Origin: Rhynchopus sp. YZ270_cl-10
Taxonomy: Eukaryota > Euglenozoa > Diplonemea > Diplonemida > Diplonemidae
Direction of reading: 5' to 3'
Assembly (NCBI GenBank): GCA_964035575.1
Contig: OZ037911.1
Location: 1,116,001 to 1,180,000 of the forward strand
DNA: 64,000 nucleotides
This document shows positions 1-12,728 of this stretch, one piece after another. Both the position numbers and the translations under genes were made by a program. The notes below the pieces were generated by a model. That model did not search any database. It saw only the letters and a program-made list of their open reading frames with translations, and was not told the DNA's origin. The first letter of the stretch is position 1. Each line of letters opens with the position of its first letter.

Positions 1-415
1 ACTAGTTTTTTATGAGAATAGAAAGGAAAAAGGAAGAAATGGAGAAGACAATAAAGACAATAAAATGAACAGGAAATGGAAAAGGAAAAAGGAAATGGAA
101 AAATGAAAAGGAAAAAATGATGACCAAAAATGGTCGGTGTTTCAAGTTTTGTATAAAAGGCGGGCGAAGAGTACGGTAGAGCCAACAGAGTTTTATACAA
201 AACAAGAAACTGCATTATGTGTTTGTTTTTTATTCTTTTTGATCAATTTGAATACACAGGCGTCACACTTCTGGGGCAAAAAAAGGAAAAAAAGAAGACC
301 TAATCCTCCTTACTTAAAAGAAGGGAAGGGAGAATAAAAAACACATTGCCTTTGCTTTGTTGTCTGCAGAATGGTTTGTTTTAGTGCCTCCCCTGGAAAA
401 AGAAAAATGGATTTG
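1..415 (-). repeat. Repeat X, fragment cut by the window edge
   Basis: This stretch nearly repeats 59047-59460 and the first part of 61404-61815, and is the reverse complement of about 39000-39402. On the minus strand it is the 3' half of a ~0.95-kb A-tailed retroposon described at its complete copies. The match stops near 415, where the sequence switches to the leader of a LINE. Confidence 0.85.
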
Positions 416-471
416 GCGTAGTGTGTCTTGTCCTTCTTTGTTTTAGTTTTTTGCTTTTTGCTTTTTTAAAA

Positions 472-950
472 ATGAGGAGGAAGGCCCTTTTGGGGGCGTT
501 GTGGGTGGTGCTGCATGTCTGCATCAGCAGCAGCAGCAGGAGCTACACCAGCAGCAGCAGCAGCAACAACAAGAGCAGCAACAGCAGCATATGCTACACC
601 AGCTGCAACTGCAGCAGCAGCAACAGCAGCAACAGCAGCAACAGCAGCAACAGCAGCAACAGCAGCAACAGCAGCAACAGCAGCAACAGCAGCAACAGCA
701 GCAACAGCAGCAACAGCAGCAACAGCAGCAACAGCAGCAACAGCAGCAACAGCAGCAACAGCAGCAACAGCAGCAACAGCAGCAACAGCAGCAACAGCAG
801 CAACAACAGCAACAGCAGCAACAGCAGCAACAGCAGCAACAGCAGCAACAGCAGCAACAGCAGCAACAGCAGCAACAGCAGCAACAGCAGCAACAGCAGC
901 AACAGCAGCAACAGCAGCAACACCAGCAACAGCAACAACAGCAACAGCAG

Positions 951-982
<32 letters not shown>

Positions 983-3900
983 ACAACAGCAACAGCAGCA
1001 ACAACATAAGCTGCATCAACAGCAGTAGCAGGAGCACCAACAGCAGGAGGGGCAGCTACAACAGCTTCCTCCTCAGTGGCAGGAGCCCCCTTCCCCCCCT
1101 TTTTTACCCCAAAAAGAGGCCTCTTGAGCCCAACAACCCAAGCAGCTGCAGCTTTGATAGCAGCAACAAATACTTGTGTGGAGGCAACAAAGCAAAGAGC
1201 TGTTGTGATAACATCCCACACCCCCCTCTCCCCCATAATAACCCCAAGAAGAGGCTCTTTATGCCCAAACACATCAGTGGGTGCAACGGTGATAGCAGCA
1301 AAAACGAACTCTTCGGAGTCCTGGGTGGGGTCCCAGTGTCACCCCTGGTGAGCAGTTGCAGCAGTAGCAACAGAACCAGCTGCAGCAACAGCAGCATCAA
1401 CACCAACATCAGCAGCAACAGTAGCTACAGCAGCACCAACACCAACAGCAGATGCAACAGCAGCAGACGCCACAGCAGCAGCAACAACATCAGCAGCAAC
1501 ATCAGCAGCAACAGTAGCAACAGCAGCACCAACACCAACAGCAGACGCTACAGCAGCAGCAGCAACATCAGCAGCAACGGCTGCAACAGCAGCATCAACA
1601 CCAACATCAGCAGTAACAGTAGCAACAGCAGCACCAACACCAACAGCAGACGCAACAGCAGCAGCAGCAACATCAGCAACAACAGCAGCAACAGCAGCAT
1701 CAACACCAACAGCAGATGCAAGAGCAGCAGACGCAACAGCAGCAGCAGCAGCAACATCAGCAGCAACAGCAGCATCAACACCAACATCAGCAGCAACAGT
1801 AGCAACAGCAGCACCAACACCAACAGCAGATGCAAGAGCAGCAGACGCAACAGCAGCAGCAGCAACATCAGCAGCAACATCAGCAGCAGCAGCAGCATCA
1901 ACACCAACATCAGCAGCAACAGTAGCAACAGCAGCACCAACACCAACAGCAGCAGCAGCAACATCAGCAGCAACATCAGCAGCAACAGCAGCATCAACAC
2001 CAACATCAGCAGCAACAGTAGCAACAGCAGCACCAACACCAACAGCAGACGCAACAGCAGCATCAACACCAACATCAGCAGCAACAGCAGCACCAACACC
2101 AACAGCAGATGCAACAGCAGCAGCAGCAACATCAGCAGCAACAGCAACAACAGCAGCATCAACACCAACATCAGCAGCAACAGTAGTAACAGCAGCACCA
2201 ACACCAACAGCAGATGCAACAGCAGCAGACGCAACAGCAGCAGCAACAAAATCAGCAGCAACATCAGCAACAGCAGCATCAACACCTGCAGCGGACGCAT
2301 CAACATCAGCTGCAACGGCAAGAACAACGTAGGGGGTGGTGAGCGAGGTATGCTGGTGTTCGGGGTCAGCCTTGTGGGGCGAGAAGGACAGAGTGGCTGT
2401 GTGATGATGCGGGTGTGGCAAAAGGGGTGTGTACAGATAGAGTGTTGGTTCGACTGGTGGTGCAACCTCTGGGAGGTCTTCTCCTCCTTGCGTCAACCTG
2501 ACCCCTGCTGGGTAGCCGAGGCACCTGAGTGGGGAGTGTTTGTGTCGTTCGCGGTCCTGGATCTGTGGAAGGACAGACGCGCCCCTACCCTCAGTCATCT
2601 CATTTTGTGGCTAGTGGGCAGGAGGACCAGGAGGACGCGACGAGGACACCGGTCCTTGAACTGGACCAAGTCACAGGCGGGCAGGCTCCGTCGGCGCAAG
2701 GCGCCCTGCAATCGTCCGCCCTCTCCGGCAGCGCACCCAGTTTTCCGCAGGTTCAGGGTCGCCGATGCGTTGAGAGGTGCTTTGCAGTGTGTGGCCATCT
2801 GGGTTCTGGTTTTTGTGGGGTCTGAGCTTGGGAGGTCAGCGCCACATGTTTTGGGTTGCGCGCTAGTTCGGGACGCGGAGGTGCTGGGGGTGGGTCTGCT
2901 GCGGGGACTGTGCCGCGTACGGAGGGGGTGGCGGTGGCTGGAAGGGGCGAGCGAGCGAGTGCGCCGATGGACCGGAGGGATCCGAGTGGCTGCCAGCTTG
3001 GTGAGGGCCAGTGTGATAGGGGTGGGTCAGTTGTCGGTGCGTGCAGCCGAGTGGGTGTGGGTTGCATGGTCCGCAGGTGGTTGTTTGGCGGGTTTTGTGG
3101 CACTGGTCGGCGTCGCGCGCCCGCTTGGCTGGGTTCTTCTCTTGGAGGTGCGCCGTGTGGCAGCACGCAGGTGGACTCGTAGGATCGGGATGGCATTTGG
3201 CATGCTGGCGGTGTCCCTACTGGTCTTGCTGTCGCTGTTGTGGCGAGCGGTGACGCCCTGGGACCTGCGCCCTGCCCCTGCTGTTCCGGAGCACCCGGTA
3301 AGCTTGTCCCCGTTTGCGTTGACCGGTGGGTGCGCAAACGTGAACGCTCCTGCGTATACAGAGCAGGCGGTGTCTGTGGACGCGACTCTGGCGAAGTTTG
3401 GAGCTAAACGCATCCCCAACGTGTCTACTAATGATTGTGGTTATGTGGCACTACACCTCTGGGACCACGACACGCAGCCGGACGTGAGGGCAATGCGCAA
3501 GCAGCTGTATGACACAGCAGTGGAGGTGTCGAACCGCCTGGTGCAGGTGCTGGGGTCGCAGGAGGCCATGACGGAGTTTGCCAATGGTGTGACCGGCGAG
3601 GCCCACCTCAACCACTTGGGGCTTCAGCTCACCGCGACAGCATCCCGCATCAACATCGTGGTGGTGCAGGCGTCGGAAGAGAACCCCCTCGTGCGCATCA
3701 CCCCTGGTAGCAAAAGAGTCGCCAAGTCGTACGCGGAGAGCTTCCAAGCGAAACTTCCCACGGTCGTCATCGCTCTCTGTGACTCTCACTTTGAGGCAGT
3801 GGAGCTTGTCCCGGAGGTGGGGAAGACCAAGGAGGGGATGGCAGAGAAGATGAGGAAGGAGGCTCGGCAGGCAGTGCTGGACACAGCGCATTTGGATGGC

Positions 3901-6900
3901 ATCATCCCCACCAACACCACCACCACCGCCCCCCTGGCTACCAAGCTGGGACACATCAATGCGGATCGGGTGTTCTGCCCCTTTGATGGTTGCAGAGCGG
4001 GAATTTTGTCTTCGAGTGATGCGGTCGGGGGCCTGTCTCGTAAGGGCTTGCTGCAGCATATGCGTCGCCACCAGGCGGATGGAGCGTACATCCCCGACGA
4101 GCTGTTGGGCCACTTGGGCATGTCGCGCTGTGCGAACGATCAGTGCGACATGCTATTGCCGCAGAGCAAGGAGGTCTGCAACACCTGTACGGTGCACTTT
4201 GGCGAAGAAGGCTTCACCGCTCCGTCTCCCTCCAGTCGAGGAATGCTGACAGATCAGGATGACCTCCCCTCCTTTGAAGTCATGGGGACCACCAGGATCC
4301 AGCTGAAGGGCGGGTGCCCAGACAAACACCTACAGCTGTACAGCGAGCTCTTCCTGAGGGTCCTCATGGACATCCTGGAGTACCAGGACGAGGTGGCCTG
4401 GAAGCGCCTTGCACTGTTCTTCACAGTGTTGCACCGGACACGGACAGAACGAGGGGGCAAGGACCAGGAGCGACGTTTGACGAGCACCTGGGGGAAGGAC
4501 TTGGAGGCTTGGGAGGCTGGCCAGTATGTCGCCCTGTGGGAGCAAACGGTAGAGGAGCGGAAGCCAAGGCCCTCGGGGTGGTCGGATGAAGACACTGACG
4601 AAGGGAGACGGAAGCGCACCATCGCCAAAGCGAGAGCAGGACTCCCGAGCCAGGCCATGTCATGCGCTACCAGCGACGGCCTCGCCCCACAGACACCGGC
4701 GACGCTGGAAAAGCTTCAGACGAAGCACCCAGCCGCTGCCGACTCCAAGGCCCTGGAGCAGGCGGATTGGCCCCAGCCTCAGGAGGTCCCACCGGTGACA
4801 GTGGTGGAGGTGATGAAGGCCCTGCGGAGCATGCCGAAGTCATCGGCGGCGGGTCCCTCGAACGTGACGGGCGCGCACCTTCGTACACTTTGCCTACAGA
4901 GGCGGGCTAAGGGCACTTTGGCAGCGCTGGCCGCAGTGTTGACGTCTTTGGCACGAGGAAATGCTCCAGTGGAGGTGGCTGAGTTCTTCGCCGGCGCTAA
5001 CTTGGTGGCTCTCCGGAAGCCTGCAAAGGGGCCGGGCCTGGAGGAGGACGTGCGACCGATTGCGGTTGGGGACACTCTCCGCAGACTGGTGGGAAAGATT
5101 CTGTCGGCGCGAGTGCGGGTGCCTGCTAGGACGCTTCTTCTTCGAGGGAACCAGGTGGGGGTGGCAACGGCAAGGGGGGCGGCAGTGGCGACTGATGTTA
5201 TCTCGCAGTAGGAAAAGGTAAAGTCATTTTGAAAATTGACTACCGTAACGCGTTCAACTGCGTAGACCGCCTGTCGATGCTAAGAGCGGTCGACGCGAAC
5301 CTCCCCGAGCTGGCCCCATGGGTGCGATGGTGTTACCTGGAGCCCTCCAGCCTGTTTTATGGTGGGGATACCATAAGGTCACAGCGCGGAGCTCAACAAG
5401 GAGATCCCTTGGGCCCGCTTCTCTTCTCCCTGACCATCCACCAGATGGCGCTAGAGCTGAAGGGGCACCCAGGCCTGGATGGGACTTTGTGGTACCTCGA
5501 TGACGGCTCTCTGCGGGGGTCCCCTAAGGCGGTTTTTGAGGCGTACCAGGTTCTGTGCACTCGTAGCTCCGAACTGGGGTTGGAGGTGAACGCGAACAAG
5601 TGTGAGCTCATCTCCACTGGTGGCGTCTCCAAGGAGGATCTCGAGGCCGTGGGGTTCACGTTGAACGAGGGTGGACAGGACGCCATGGGTGAAGGCGGGT
5701 TCCGGCTGTTGGATGTGGATGGGTTCGACTTCTTGGGCATCCCCATTGGGTCTGTGGCTTTCTGCGAGGAGTACATGGCCCAGAAGGTGGACGATTCCCG
5801 CCGCAACCTGGAAGCCCTTGTGGACCTCGGGGACTCCCAGGCAGCCTTCTACGTACTGAGATACTGCGAAGGCTACTGCCGCATGGTGTTCTACATGCGG
5901 GGGATCCCACAGTGCGCGGAGTACCTGACGGCCTTTGACGACCTGATCGACAGGTGCCTGGCTGCGCTTCTGCATGACCCGGATGGGGCGCTGCCGGAGT
6001 TGGCAAGGGCGCAGGCGGCGCTTCCTGTGGCGCTTGGGGGGCTGGGTATCCGTCGCACCGTGGACCATCGGACAGCTGCGTCCCTCGCCTCTCAGTCAGG
6101 GAACCTGCAACTGTCGCAGGCCTTGGACCCTGCCTTCACCTGGGATGAGGAGAGATGGAACAGCGCGGCTGAGGAGTACAACTCCAGGGTACCGGTGGCG
6201 TTTCACGTGGACAGGGCCCAGCCGAAGAAGATCCTGGAGCAGCAGAGTCTGTCATCTGCGGTGATTGACGCCCAGGCAGACAAGTTGATGCAACAGCTCT
6301 GCATGCGAGACCGAGCACGGATGAAGTCCCTTCTCCTGCCGCTTTCCGGGACGTACCTCACGGCGACACCCTCAGCAAGGAACCAGATGTCTTCAGCGGA
6401 TTTTGCGGTTGTGACCCGTTTCCGACTAGGGGTGGCCATCCATGCGGAGGGAACGACTTGCTCGGCATGTCAGGGGGGGCAGAAAAGGGTTGTCATGGAC
6501 TCCTTTGGCGACCACACCTTTGGCTGCCCCTACTCCAAACACCGCGTCGCCCGCCACAACGCCTTGCGGGATTCGGTGTACCGAGCTGCTCAAGGGGCGG
6601 GCTTGGACCCTGCTTTGGAGGAGACCGTGCGAGTGGAGTTGGAGTCGAAGAAGCGGCCAGGCGACGTCTACCTCCCAGTAGGAGTGGCGGAAAATGGACC
6701 TCGTTGTTTGGACATCACCCACGTGTGCCCCACCTTGCCTTCCTACAGAACAGGGGCCTCGAAGTTTGTGGGCTGGTCGGCGAAGAACCAGGGCCAGGTC
6801 AAACGGGAGAAGCACGAGCGGGATTTGAACAAGATCAATACCAAGTTCTCCCCTATTGTGTTTGAAGCCTTCGGGGGTGCAGGCGACGAGGCGAACCTCT

Positions 6901-6973
6901 TGATTGCGCAGCTTGGAGGCCTGACGACGGGACAGACGTCGCACCTGACAGGGTCGGCAGAGTTGCGCATCCG
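472..6973 (+). pseudogene. LINE-A polyprotein, broken copy (OTU protease + RT + endonuclease)
   Basis: The ATG at 472 opens a frame beginning MRRKALLGALWVVLHV, a short hydrophobic start also found at 39458. It runs through an Asn-Ser-Ser repeat. An OTU-like domain follows (NDCGYVAL, Cys codon 3436; DSHFEAV, His codon 3787). A C2H2-like finger starts near 3976 and the RT begins near 4790. Compared with the copies at 45.7 and 52.4 kb, 16 bp are missing just after 5213. This ends the first frame at 5211; the RT (YLDD near 5492) and endonuclease (CSAC, RPGDV, LDITHV) continue from 5229 in another frame. The protein is therefore split inside the RT and cannot be made as one chain. A T-rich AG at 445-446 could accept the spliced leader. 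Confidence 0.85.
515..1027 (+). repeat. 9-bp AACAGCAGC microsatellite inside the LINE ORF
   Basis: A nearly uninterrupted tandem run of AACAGCAGC with a few CAACAA variants. Nine is a multiple of three, so it stays in frame and encodes repeated Asn-Ser-Ser. The same block opens the long copy at 47118. A decayed CAG/CAACAT-rich continuation covers about 1370-2330. Confidence 0.95.
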
Positions 6974-8175
6974 GACGAAAATCGGAAAAATGACGATTTT
7001 TTGGTCAAAATATTTTTCACAGAAAATCGAATTTTACTATTAAGATTGGCTTTGGGCATGACCCAGTAAGGTTACTATGGGCCCCATGGGACATATAGAC
7101 CCGAATACCAGGCCGTATTTTCAAAAAGTTGATAATCCCAGTATATGGTATGGCCCTGTGGTACGAAATTTTTGGCCGAAAAAATCGACCAAAAAATCGT
7201 CATTTTTGGGGGTCACGGTGACAAAAAGTTGCATTTTTTCACGAAAAATGGTCGGAATGTGACTTGAATGGGCTCTAATGGGTATATTATGCACATAGCA
7301 TACCTAAATTATGTCGATATTACACCGGCCGAGCCGAAAAAATCGATTTTCTGGGTGTGCAAAACTGTAAAAATGACGAAAATCGGAAAAATGACGATTT
7401 TTTGGTCAAAATATTTTTCACAGAAAATCGAATTTTACTATTAAGATTGGCTTTGGGCATGACCCAGTAAGGTTACTATGGGCCCCATGGGACATATAGA
7501 CCCGAATACCAGGCCGTATTTTCAAAAAGTTGATAATCCCAGTATATGGTATGGCCCTGTGGTACGAAATTTTTGGCCGAAAAAATCGACCAAAAAATCG
7601 TCATTTTTGGGGGTCACGGTGACAAAAAGTTGCATTTTTTCACGAAAAATGGTCGGAATGTGACTTGAATGGGCTCTAATGGGTATATTATGCACATAAC
7701 ATACCTAAATTATGTCGATATTTCACCGGCGGAGCCGAAAAAATCGATTTTCAGGGTGTGCAAAACTGTAAAAATGACGAAAATCGGAAAAATGACGATT
7801 TTTTGGTCAAAATATTTTTCACAGAAAATCGAATTTTACTATTAAGATTGGCTTTGGGCATGACCCAGTAAGGTTACTATGAGCCCCATGGGACATATAC
7901 ACCCGAATACCAGGCCGTATTTTCAAAAAGTTGATAATCCCAGTATATGGTATGGCCCTGTGGTACGAAATTTTTGGCCGAAAAAATCGACCAAAAAATC
8001 GTCATTTTTGGGGGTCACGGTGACAAAAAGTTGCATTTTTTCACGAAAAATGGTCGGAATGTGACTTGAATGGGCTCTAATGGGTATATTATGCACATAA
8101 CATACCTAAATTATGTCGATATTTCACCGGCGGAGCCGAAAAAATCGATTTTCAGGGTGTGCAAAACTGTAAAAA
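6974..8175 (+). repeat. 401-bp tandem satellite, three copies
   Basis: Three head-to-tail units begin near 6974, 7375 and 7776, nearly identical (for example GGTTACTATGGGCCCCATGG recurs at 401-bp spacing). Short open frames of 61 codons recur in each unit but are repeat artefacts. The first unit abuts the truncated LINE. Confidence 0.95.
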
Positions 8176-11100
8176 TCACCAAAATCCCAAAAATCACGAT
8201 TTTTTTTGAAAAATATTTTTTTCAAAAAAATCGATTTTAAAATATTGGTTTGGCTTGTGCGGGGACCTGAATCTGGGGCAACATACCCTGTGGGACATAC
8301 TGGGCCCTATGCAAGGCCGATTTTACAAAAATATGGTTGCCCCGGTAGACGGTATGGCCCTGCAGGTCAGTGCATCGGGCCAAAAATCATGAAAAAATCA
8401 TGATTTTGGGGTCTGGCACCCCATGGGCACATATATCTGGGGGTGTGAAATACGCATGGAATCGACCGATTGGGGGTGTTATAGGTCCTGGGGGCCCACA
8501 TGGGCCATATTTCACGCTATTGGGTCACGGGAAAGTGATTTTGACATTTTTTCATCGATTTTAGCTGTGAGAACCCTTCAAAAACACTGATTTTGGGGTG
8601 TTTCTGAGACGGTACGCTATACCCAGGGTCATATTAGGTATTAGTCCGGTCGACTTTTTGAAAAAACGACCCCGCAATGGACTCAGGGGTGCCAGATAGT
8701 GTATATGCACCAGAATGGATTCACGGGTAAAGTCAAAATTGGGTGTCAGATACATGCTGCCATAAGTGACGAATTTCAAAAGTTGAGATTTTTCGAAAAT
8801 CAGGGTTCAGTACACGCTGTACCCAATCCTGGGGGCCAAAATTTTCAACTTTTTGAAAAAACGGGCGGTATATGGCCCTAAATTGTCAAAATGAGTTAAT
8901 TGCGACCTCGGACGGCCTCCGGAGATGAGTAGAAGTTTATTTACTGAAAAAAAAAGTCAAAACACAGGCAAAATCCCACCTTCCACAGGTACAGTCAAAA
9001 CTTTTATCCAGATCTCATGTTTTTTCAAAAAAATTTAAATTGTTTTTATGACTAACACCTCCGAAATTTTTCCTGATAAGATGGAATATGGTCCTGTCGT
9101 AGTATGCAGTGTGTTTGCAGGCAAAAATTTGCATTTTCTCGCCCCAGACATTTTTTTATACATAAAAGTGCATAAAGGGACCCCTGACCCCAAAATCCGG
9201 GTTCCAGCTTTTTGAAGGGGTCACCCTACAGGCCACCTCAAAAAGTTGGCCCGTAGGGCCAGCTTTTTGAAAAAACGGGGTTGCGATGTGTCCTGGGGGC
9301 CCGAAGGGCCCCCAGGACACATCGCTGGGAAAAAAATATTAGGTTTTTGGGGGTCTATATAGGGTTGCTGTGGGGGTCACATGGCCGAAAAATGGCCATT
9401 TTTGGCCTATTTTTGGCCATTTTTTTAAGGTAAAAAATCCACTTTTTTTTTGTACATCCCCTTGCCCCCGGTAAAATTTACCAAACATATGGCCCTGTTG
9501 GACATACTGGGCCCATGAGTCGGTTGCTGGATCACCAAACTAGTTGCCCTATTTGCTAAAATCATGTTTTCAGGGTCAAAAATAGGGTGTTTTTTAGGGT
9601 CAAAAATAGGGTGTTTTTCAGGGGTATGTTAACCACGTATGTGTCTTAGGGACCAAATTTTCCAGGAATGTGAACCAATCGGGTCGCAATGGGTCCAGGG
9701 GGCCCGGAGGGCCCCCATGCAGGGAAAATTTGCAACAATCCTGGGCAATGCTGGGGGCCGATAGGGTGTGCCTATACACGTGTTTTTACGTGTTTTTGGG
9801 CACTTTTCAGGATTTTCGAAAATTTTTGCAACACCAAAATCAAAAATTTCGGTCTAGGAGGCCCATATCTGGAAAAAATCGATATTCCAATGGCCTCATT
9901 GGGACATATTGGGCCCAGGACCCTATTTTCAGGTCCCAGGAAAAGCCAAAACAATAAAAAAAATAGCTCAGGCGACCCCCAAAAATAGGCGAAAAACAGC
10001 CATTTTTAGGGTGTTTTTTAGGGGTATTTTTACACACACAAATTGTTTACCATAGCACACCCCCAGGCTGCCTCAAAATTTTATCTTTATTTGATTTTTC
10101 CAACCCACATAGGGGTATTTGAGGCACAACTTTCACCAAGCCTGGGGAATTCGGCACTGCACACACACAACTGAAAAAGGCAAAAATCACCTGTTTTTCA
10201 AGGTGTCGCAGGGTAAATGTTGTTCCTTAAAAACCAAATTTTTTCTAAAAAATCGGCCCTGCGGGCGAAAAAACGACACTATGGGGGGTATTCCAGGGTG
10301 TGGGGGCCCCAAAAATCCGGTTTAAGACCACGAGAGGGTCCGAATACACACCTGAGAAGGTCCCGGGGAGTAAAAAAATGGCCATTTTTGGGGGGTCAAA
10401 ATCTCACTTTTTGGGGGGATGTTTGTATACCCAGTACCGACCCACTAGCTGGGATGCCCAACTTTTCGCGAATATGGGGGCCCGTAGGGCCCCCGGGGCC
10501 CGTAGGGCCCCCGGGGCCCAGGGGGCCCAAAATATCGTGTTGCAGATGCCAGGAGAACATGTTTCAATATTTTGGATACATTTTTCCATAAGGTCATTTT
10601 CAAAAGCACTGATTTTAGGGGTATTGAGCGAGGTACCCATACCCATGGGTTATCCTATATATTAGTTTTCACTCGGATGTGAAAAAACGATGTCGCAATG
10701 GATTCAGGGGGCCCAAATAGGGTATATGGCCCAGGAAATTTTCAAAAAGTTGACCCAACCAGGTATACAGGCATACAAGCCGGTAGGTCAACAGATAGGG
10801 TGTTTTCCGCACCCAAAATATGGGGTCATGACCATGTGGGTCAGACCTGAATTGATAAATGTTTCGCACAGGTTTTCGCGAATACCCCCTCTATTCCGAA
10901 TGCGCTACAAGAGTTTTAAATTTTTGGCTATTTAGATTCACTTTTAAAAACAAAATGGGTCTCCAGAACACACATGAGGTTCACATGTACCTCTACAGAA
11001 ACCTTGGTTTTGGTCGGATTTTGAGGCCAATTTTTGGGTTCCCACCAATTTCCTAGGGTATACTGGGATATTGCCCGTGTGTCCAAAAGTGATTTTTGGG

Positions 11101-11410
11101 GCCTTAGGACCCCGGAGAATCCATTTAACGGTCGTTTTTGCACCGGAAAGACCTATCTAGTACCCAAAAATCGAATTTTCATATTTTTGAAAAAGTGACC
11201 AAAAATCGACTTTTTTTGGTAACATTGTATGGCATAAATTATTCTACATAATGTGTGATGCTTGAATAAAAACTTACGACCCCATAATGTACTCGGAACT
11301 CACCCATGTAATTGTTGAGAAAAAAAAACTTTCCGAAAAAATGAAATTTCAACCCGAATATGCACATTTGGGTCATTTTACGGCTATGTAGGTCATTTTG
11401 TATGTGTTTT
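8176..11410. repeat. Decayed relatives of the 401-bp satellite; no gene seen
   Basis: The text keeps recurring phrases of the satellite (CATATGGGCC/TGGGACATA, CAAAAAGTTGA, GATTTTTTGAAAAA, AAAATAGGGTG) at irregular spacing, so this is an old, diverged satellite field. Frames are short and show no conserved motif. It contains several strong GGGCCC hairpins, listed separately. Confidence 0.6.
9284..9326. repeat. Perfect 20-bp inverted repeat, 3-nt loop
   Basis: Arms 9284-9303 and 9307-9326 are exact reverse complements around a GAA loop and include GGGGGCCC/GGGCCCCC. A second hairpin just upstream (9240-9252 with 9256-9268) has one mismatch. Shorter forms GGGGGCCC-GNA-GGGCCCCC recur at 9698-9716 and twice at 10480-10515. 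Confidence 0.9.
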
Positions 11411-11804
11411 TCGATTATATAGGTGATTAGGATATGTGTGATGCTCAGATTAAATCGTAAGACCCCGCAATTGACTCAAATGTGCCCAAAAACCCTATAT
11501 ACCCAAGATTATTAACTTTTCCAGCATATTGGACATCCTTAGGTATGGTTATAAGCCATGATACGGCTATTGCTGGAAAAATAGCCATAAATTGTGGTTG
11601 GTATTGATTTCAGAAATTATGTGATGCTTAGATCATGCCATAGACGCTTTTAATGGATTCATATGAGCTCATACTACCCATATACACCTTCAGAAGCCCC
11701 TTTTGACTCTTATGAATATCCTTATATAGGCTTCCACTTGTGCAGAACCTTCTCAGTGTACAAGATGTTAGGTACAAAAAAACCATCATATTTTTTACAC
11801 TACT

Positions 11805-11818
11805 GGCATGCTTCCCAG
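11805..11818 (+). promoter_or_regulatory. Box I (PSE-like) of SL RNA gene 1
   Basis: GGCATGCTTCCCAG ends 39 nt before the first A of the SL exon. The same box at the same distance precedes all six SL genes and, with small changes, U1, U2, U4 and U5. Confidence 0.8.
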
Positions 11819-11856
11819 GACACGTCTGTACTCAGAACGTTGTAGAGAAAAAAGGC

Positions 11857-11970
11857 AACCAACGATTTCTAAAGCTACAGTTTCTGTACTTCATTGGTAT
11901 GGAAGCATGAAGATTATATTCTTCTCACACAACTTTGTCAAAACATGGCCAGTTTCGAAAGAGACTGGCC
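11857..11970 (+). ncRNA. SL RNA: Spliced leader RNA gene, copy 1
   Basis: The RNA donates its 5' mini-exon to nuclear mRNAs by trans-splicing. The exon is 11857/11858-11896 and ends CAGTTTCTGTACTTCATTG, the motif known from kinetoplastid and diplonemid leaders. The intron starts GTATGG at 11897. Downstream comes AACTTTGTC, which may be a divergent Sm site, then a 3' hairpin GGCCAGTTTCGAAAGAGACT/GGCC, then T6 at 11971-11976. Length is about 114 nt. The exact first nucleotide (11857 or 11858) is uncertain by one. Confidence 0.95.
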
Positions 11971-12246
11971 TTTTTTACGTTAGCATCACCTTCTGCAAAC
12001 CCCAAAAAACACACATGATTCCCATCACACACAAGTGCTTGCTGCAACCCATTTGTATATTGCCTGCAAAACCATGTGTGCAACCATTTGTGGCACTGGT
12101 ACCACATATACCCCTTCAGAAACCACTGTTGACTCTTATGAATATACTTGTGTAAGCCTCTCACCTAAGCATATTCTGTGCAGACCCTTCCCAGTGACCA
12201 ATAGGTTAGGTACGAAAAAGCGACCATATTTAGGACACTGGAAGAA

Positions 12247-12256
12247 GGCTTCCCAG
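12247..12256 (+). promoter_or_regulatory. Box I of SL RNA gene 2
   Basis: GGCTTCCCAG, a shorter match to the consensus, ends 39 nt before the exon start. Confidence 0.7.
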
Positions 12257-12294
12257 TTCACGTTGGAGCTTAGAACATTGTAGAGAAAAAAGGC

Positions 12295-12405
12295 AACCAA
12301 CGATTTCTAAAGCTACAGTTTCTGTACTTCATTGGTATGGAAGCATGAAGATTATTCTTCACACACAACTTTGTCAAACATGGCCAGCCTCGAAAGAGAC
12401 TGGCC
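12295..12405 (+). ncRNA. SL RNA: Spliced leader RNA gene, copy 2
   Basis: The exon (12295-12334) is identical to copy 1, with the GT of the donor at 12335. The 3' hairpin reads GGCCAGCCTCGAAAGAGACT/GGCC and T6 follows at 12406-12411. The intron part is slightly shorter (ATTATTCTTC instead of ATTATATTCTTC). Confidence 0.95.
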
Positions 12406-12680
12406 TTTTTTACGTTAGCACGATTGTCTTTGTGCACAAGAAGCAAACCCAAAAACACACCCAATTCACACCTGACCTAATGCACAAGTGCTTACTGCAC
12501 CCCATTTTTAAATCGCCTGCAAAACCATATTTGTGACACTTGTTCCCCTTCAGAAGCCACTGTTGACTCTGTCGAATATCCTTCTGTAGGATCACACTTA
12601 AGGATATTTTTATGTAGAACCTTCACAGTGACCAAGATGTCAGGTACGAAAAAGCAACCGTATTATAGACATTGGCAGAA

Positions 12681-12690
12681 GGCTTCCCAG
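12681..12690 (+). promoter_or_regulatory. Box I of SL RNA gene 3
   Basis: GGCTTCCCAG ends 39 nt before the exon start, as in copy 2. Confidence 0.7.
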
Positions 12691-12728
12691 AACAAGTGGG
12701 TACCTAGAACATTGTAGAGAAAAAGGGC

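Larger units (their letters stand above)
416..6973 (+). mobile_element. CRE-like LINE, family A, copy 1 (3'-truncated, broken)
   Basis: From about 2330 onward this matches the long copy at 49563-54224 almost base for base. It covers the Asn/Ser-coding repeat, first OTU domain, zinc finger, RT and endonuclease. It stops abruptly at 6973 and continues as a 401-bp satellite, so the second OTU, coiled coil, 3' UTR and poly(A) are absent. Loss of the 3' end is not what target-primed insertion usually produces, so a later rearrangement or satellite insertion is likely. The near identity to the other copy implies recent activity. Confidence 0.9.

Noticed and set aside
466-2598. Minus-strand Ala/Val-rich and poly-Leu frames
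   Set aside because: Artefacts of the CAG-type repeats. The plus frame continues into OTU, RT and endonuclease domains, which decides the strand.
7077-8064. Three identical 61-codon frames
   Set aside because: They recur once per 401-bp satellite unit and have no domain.
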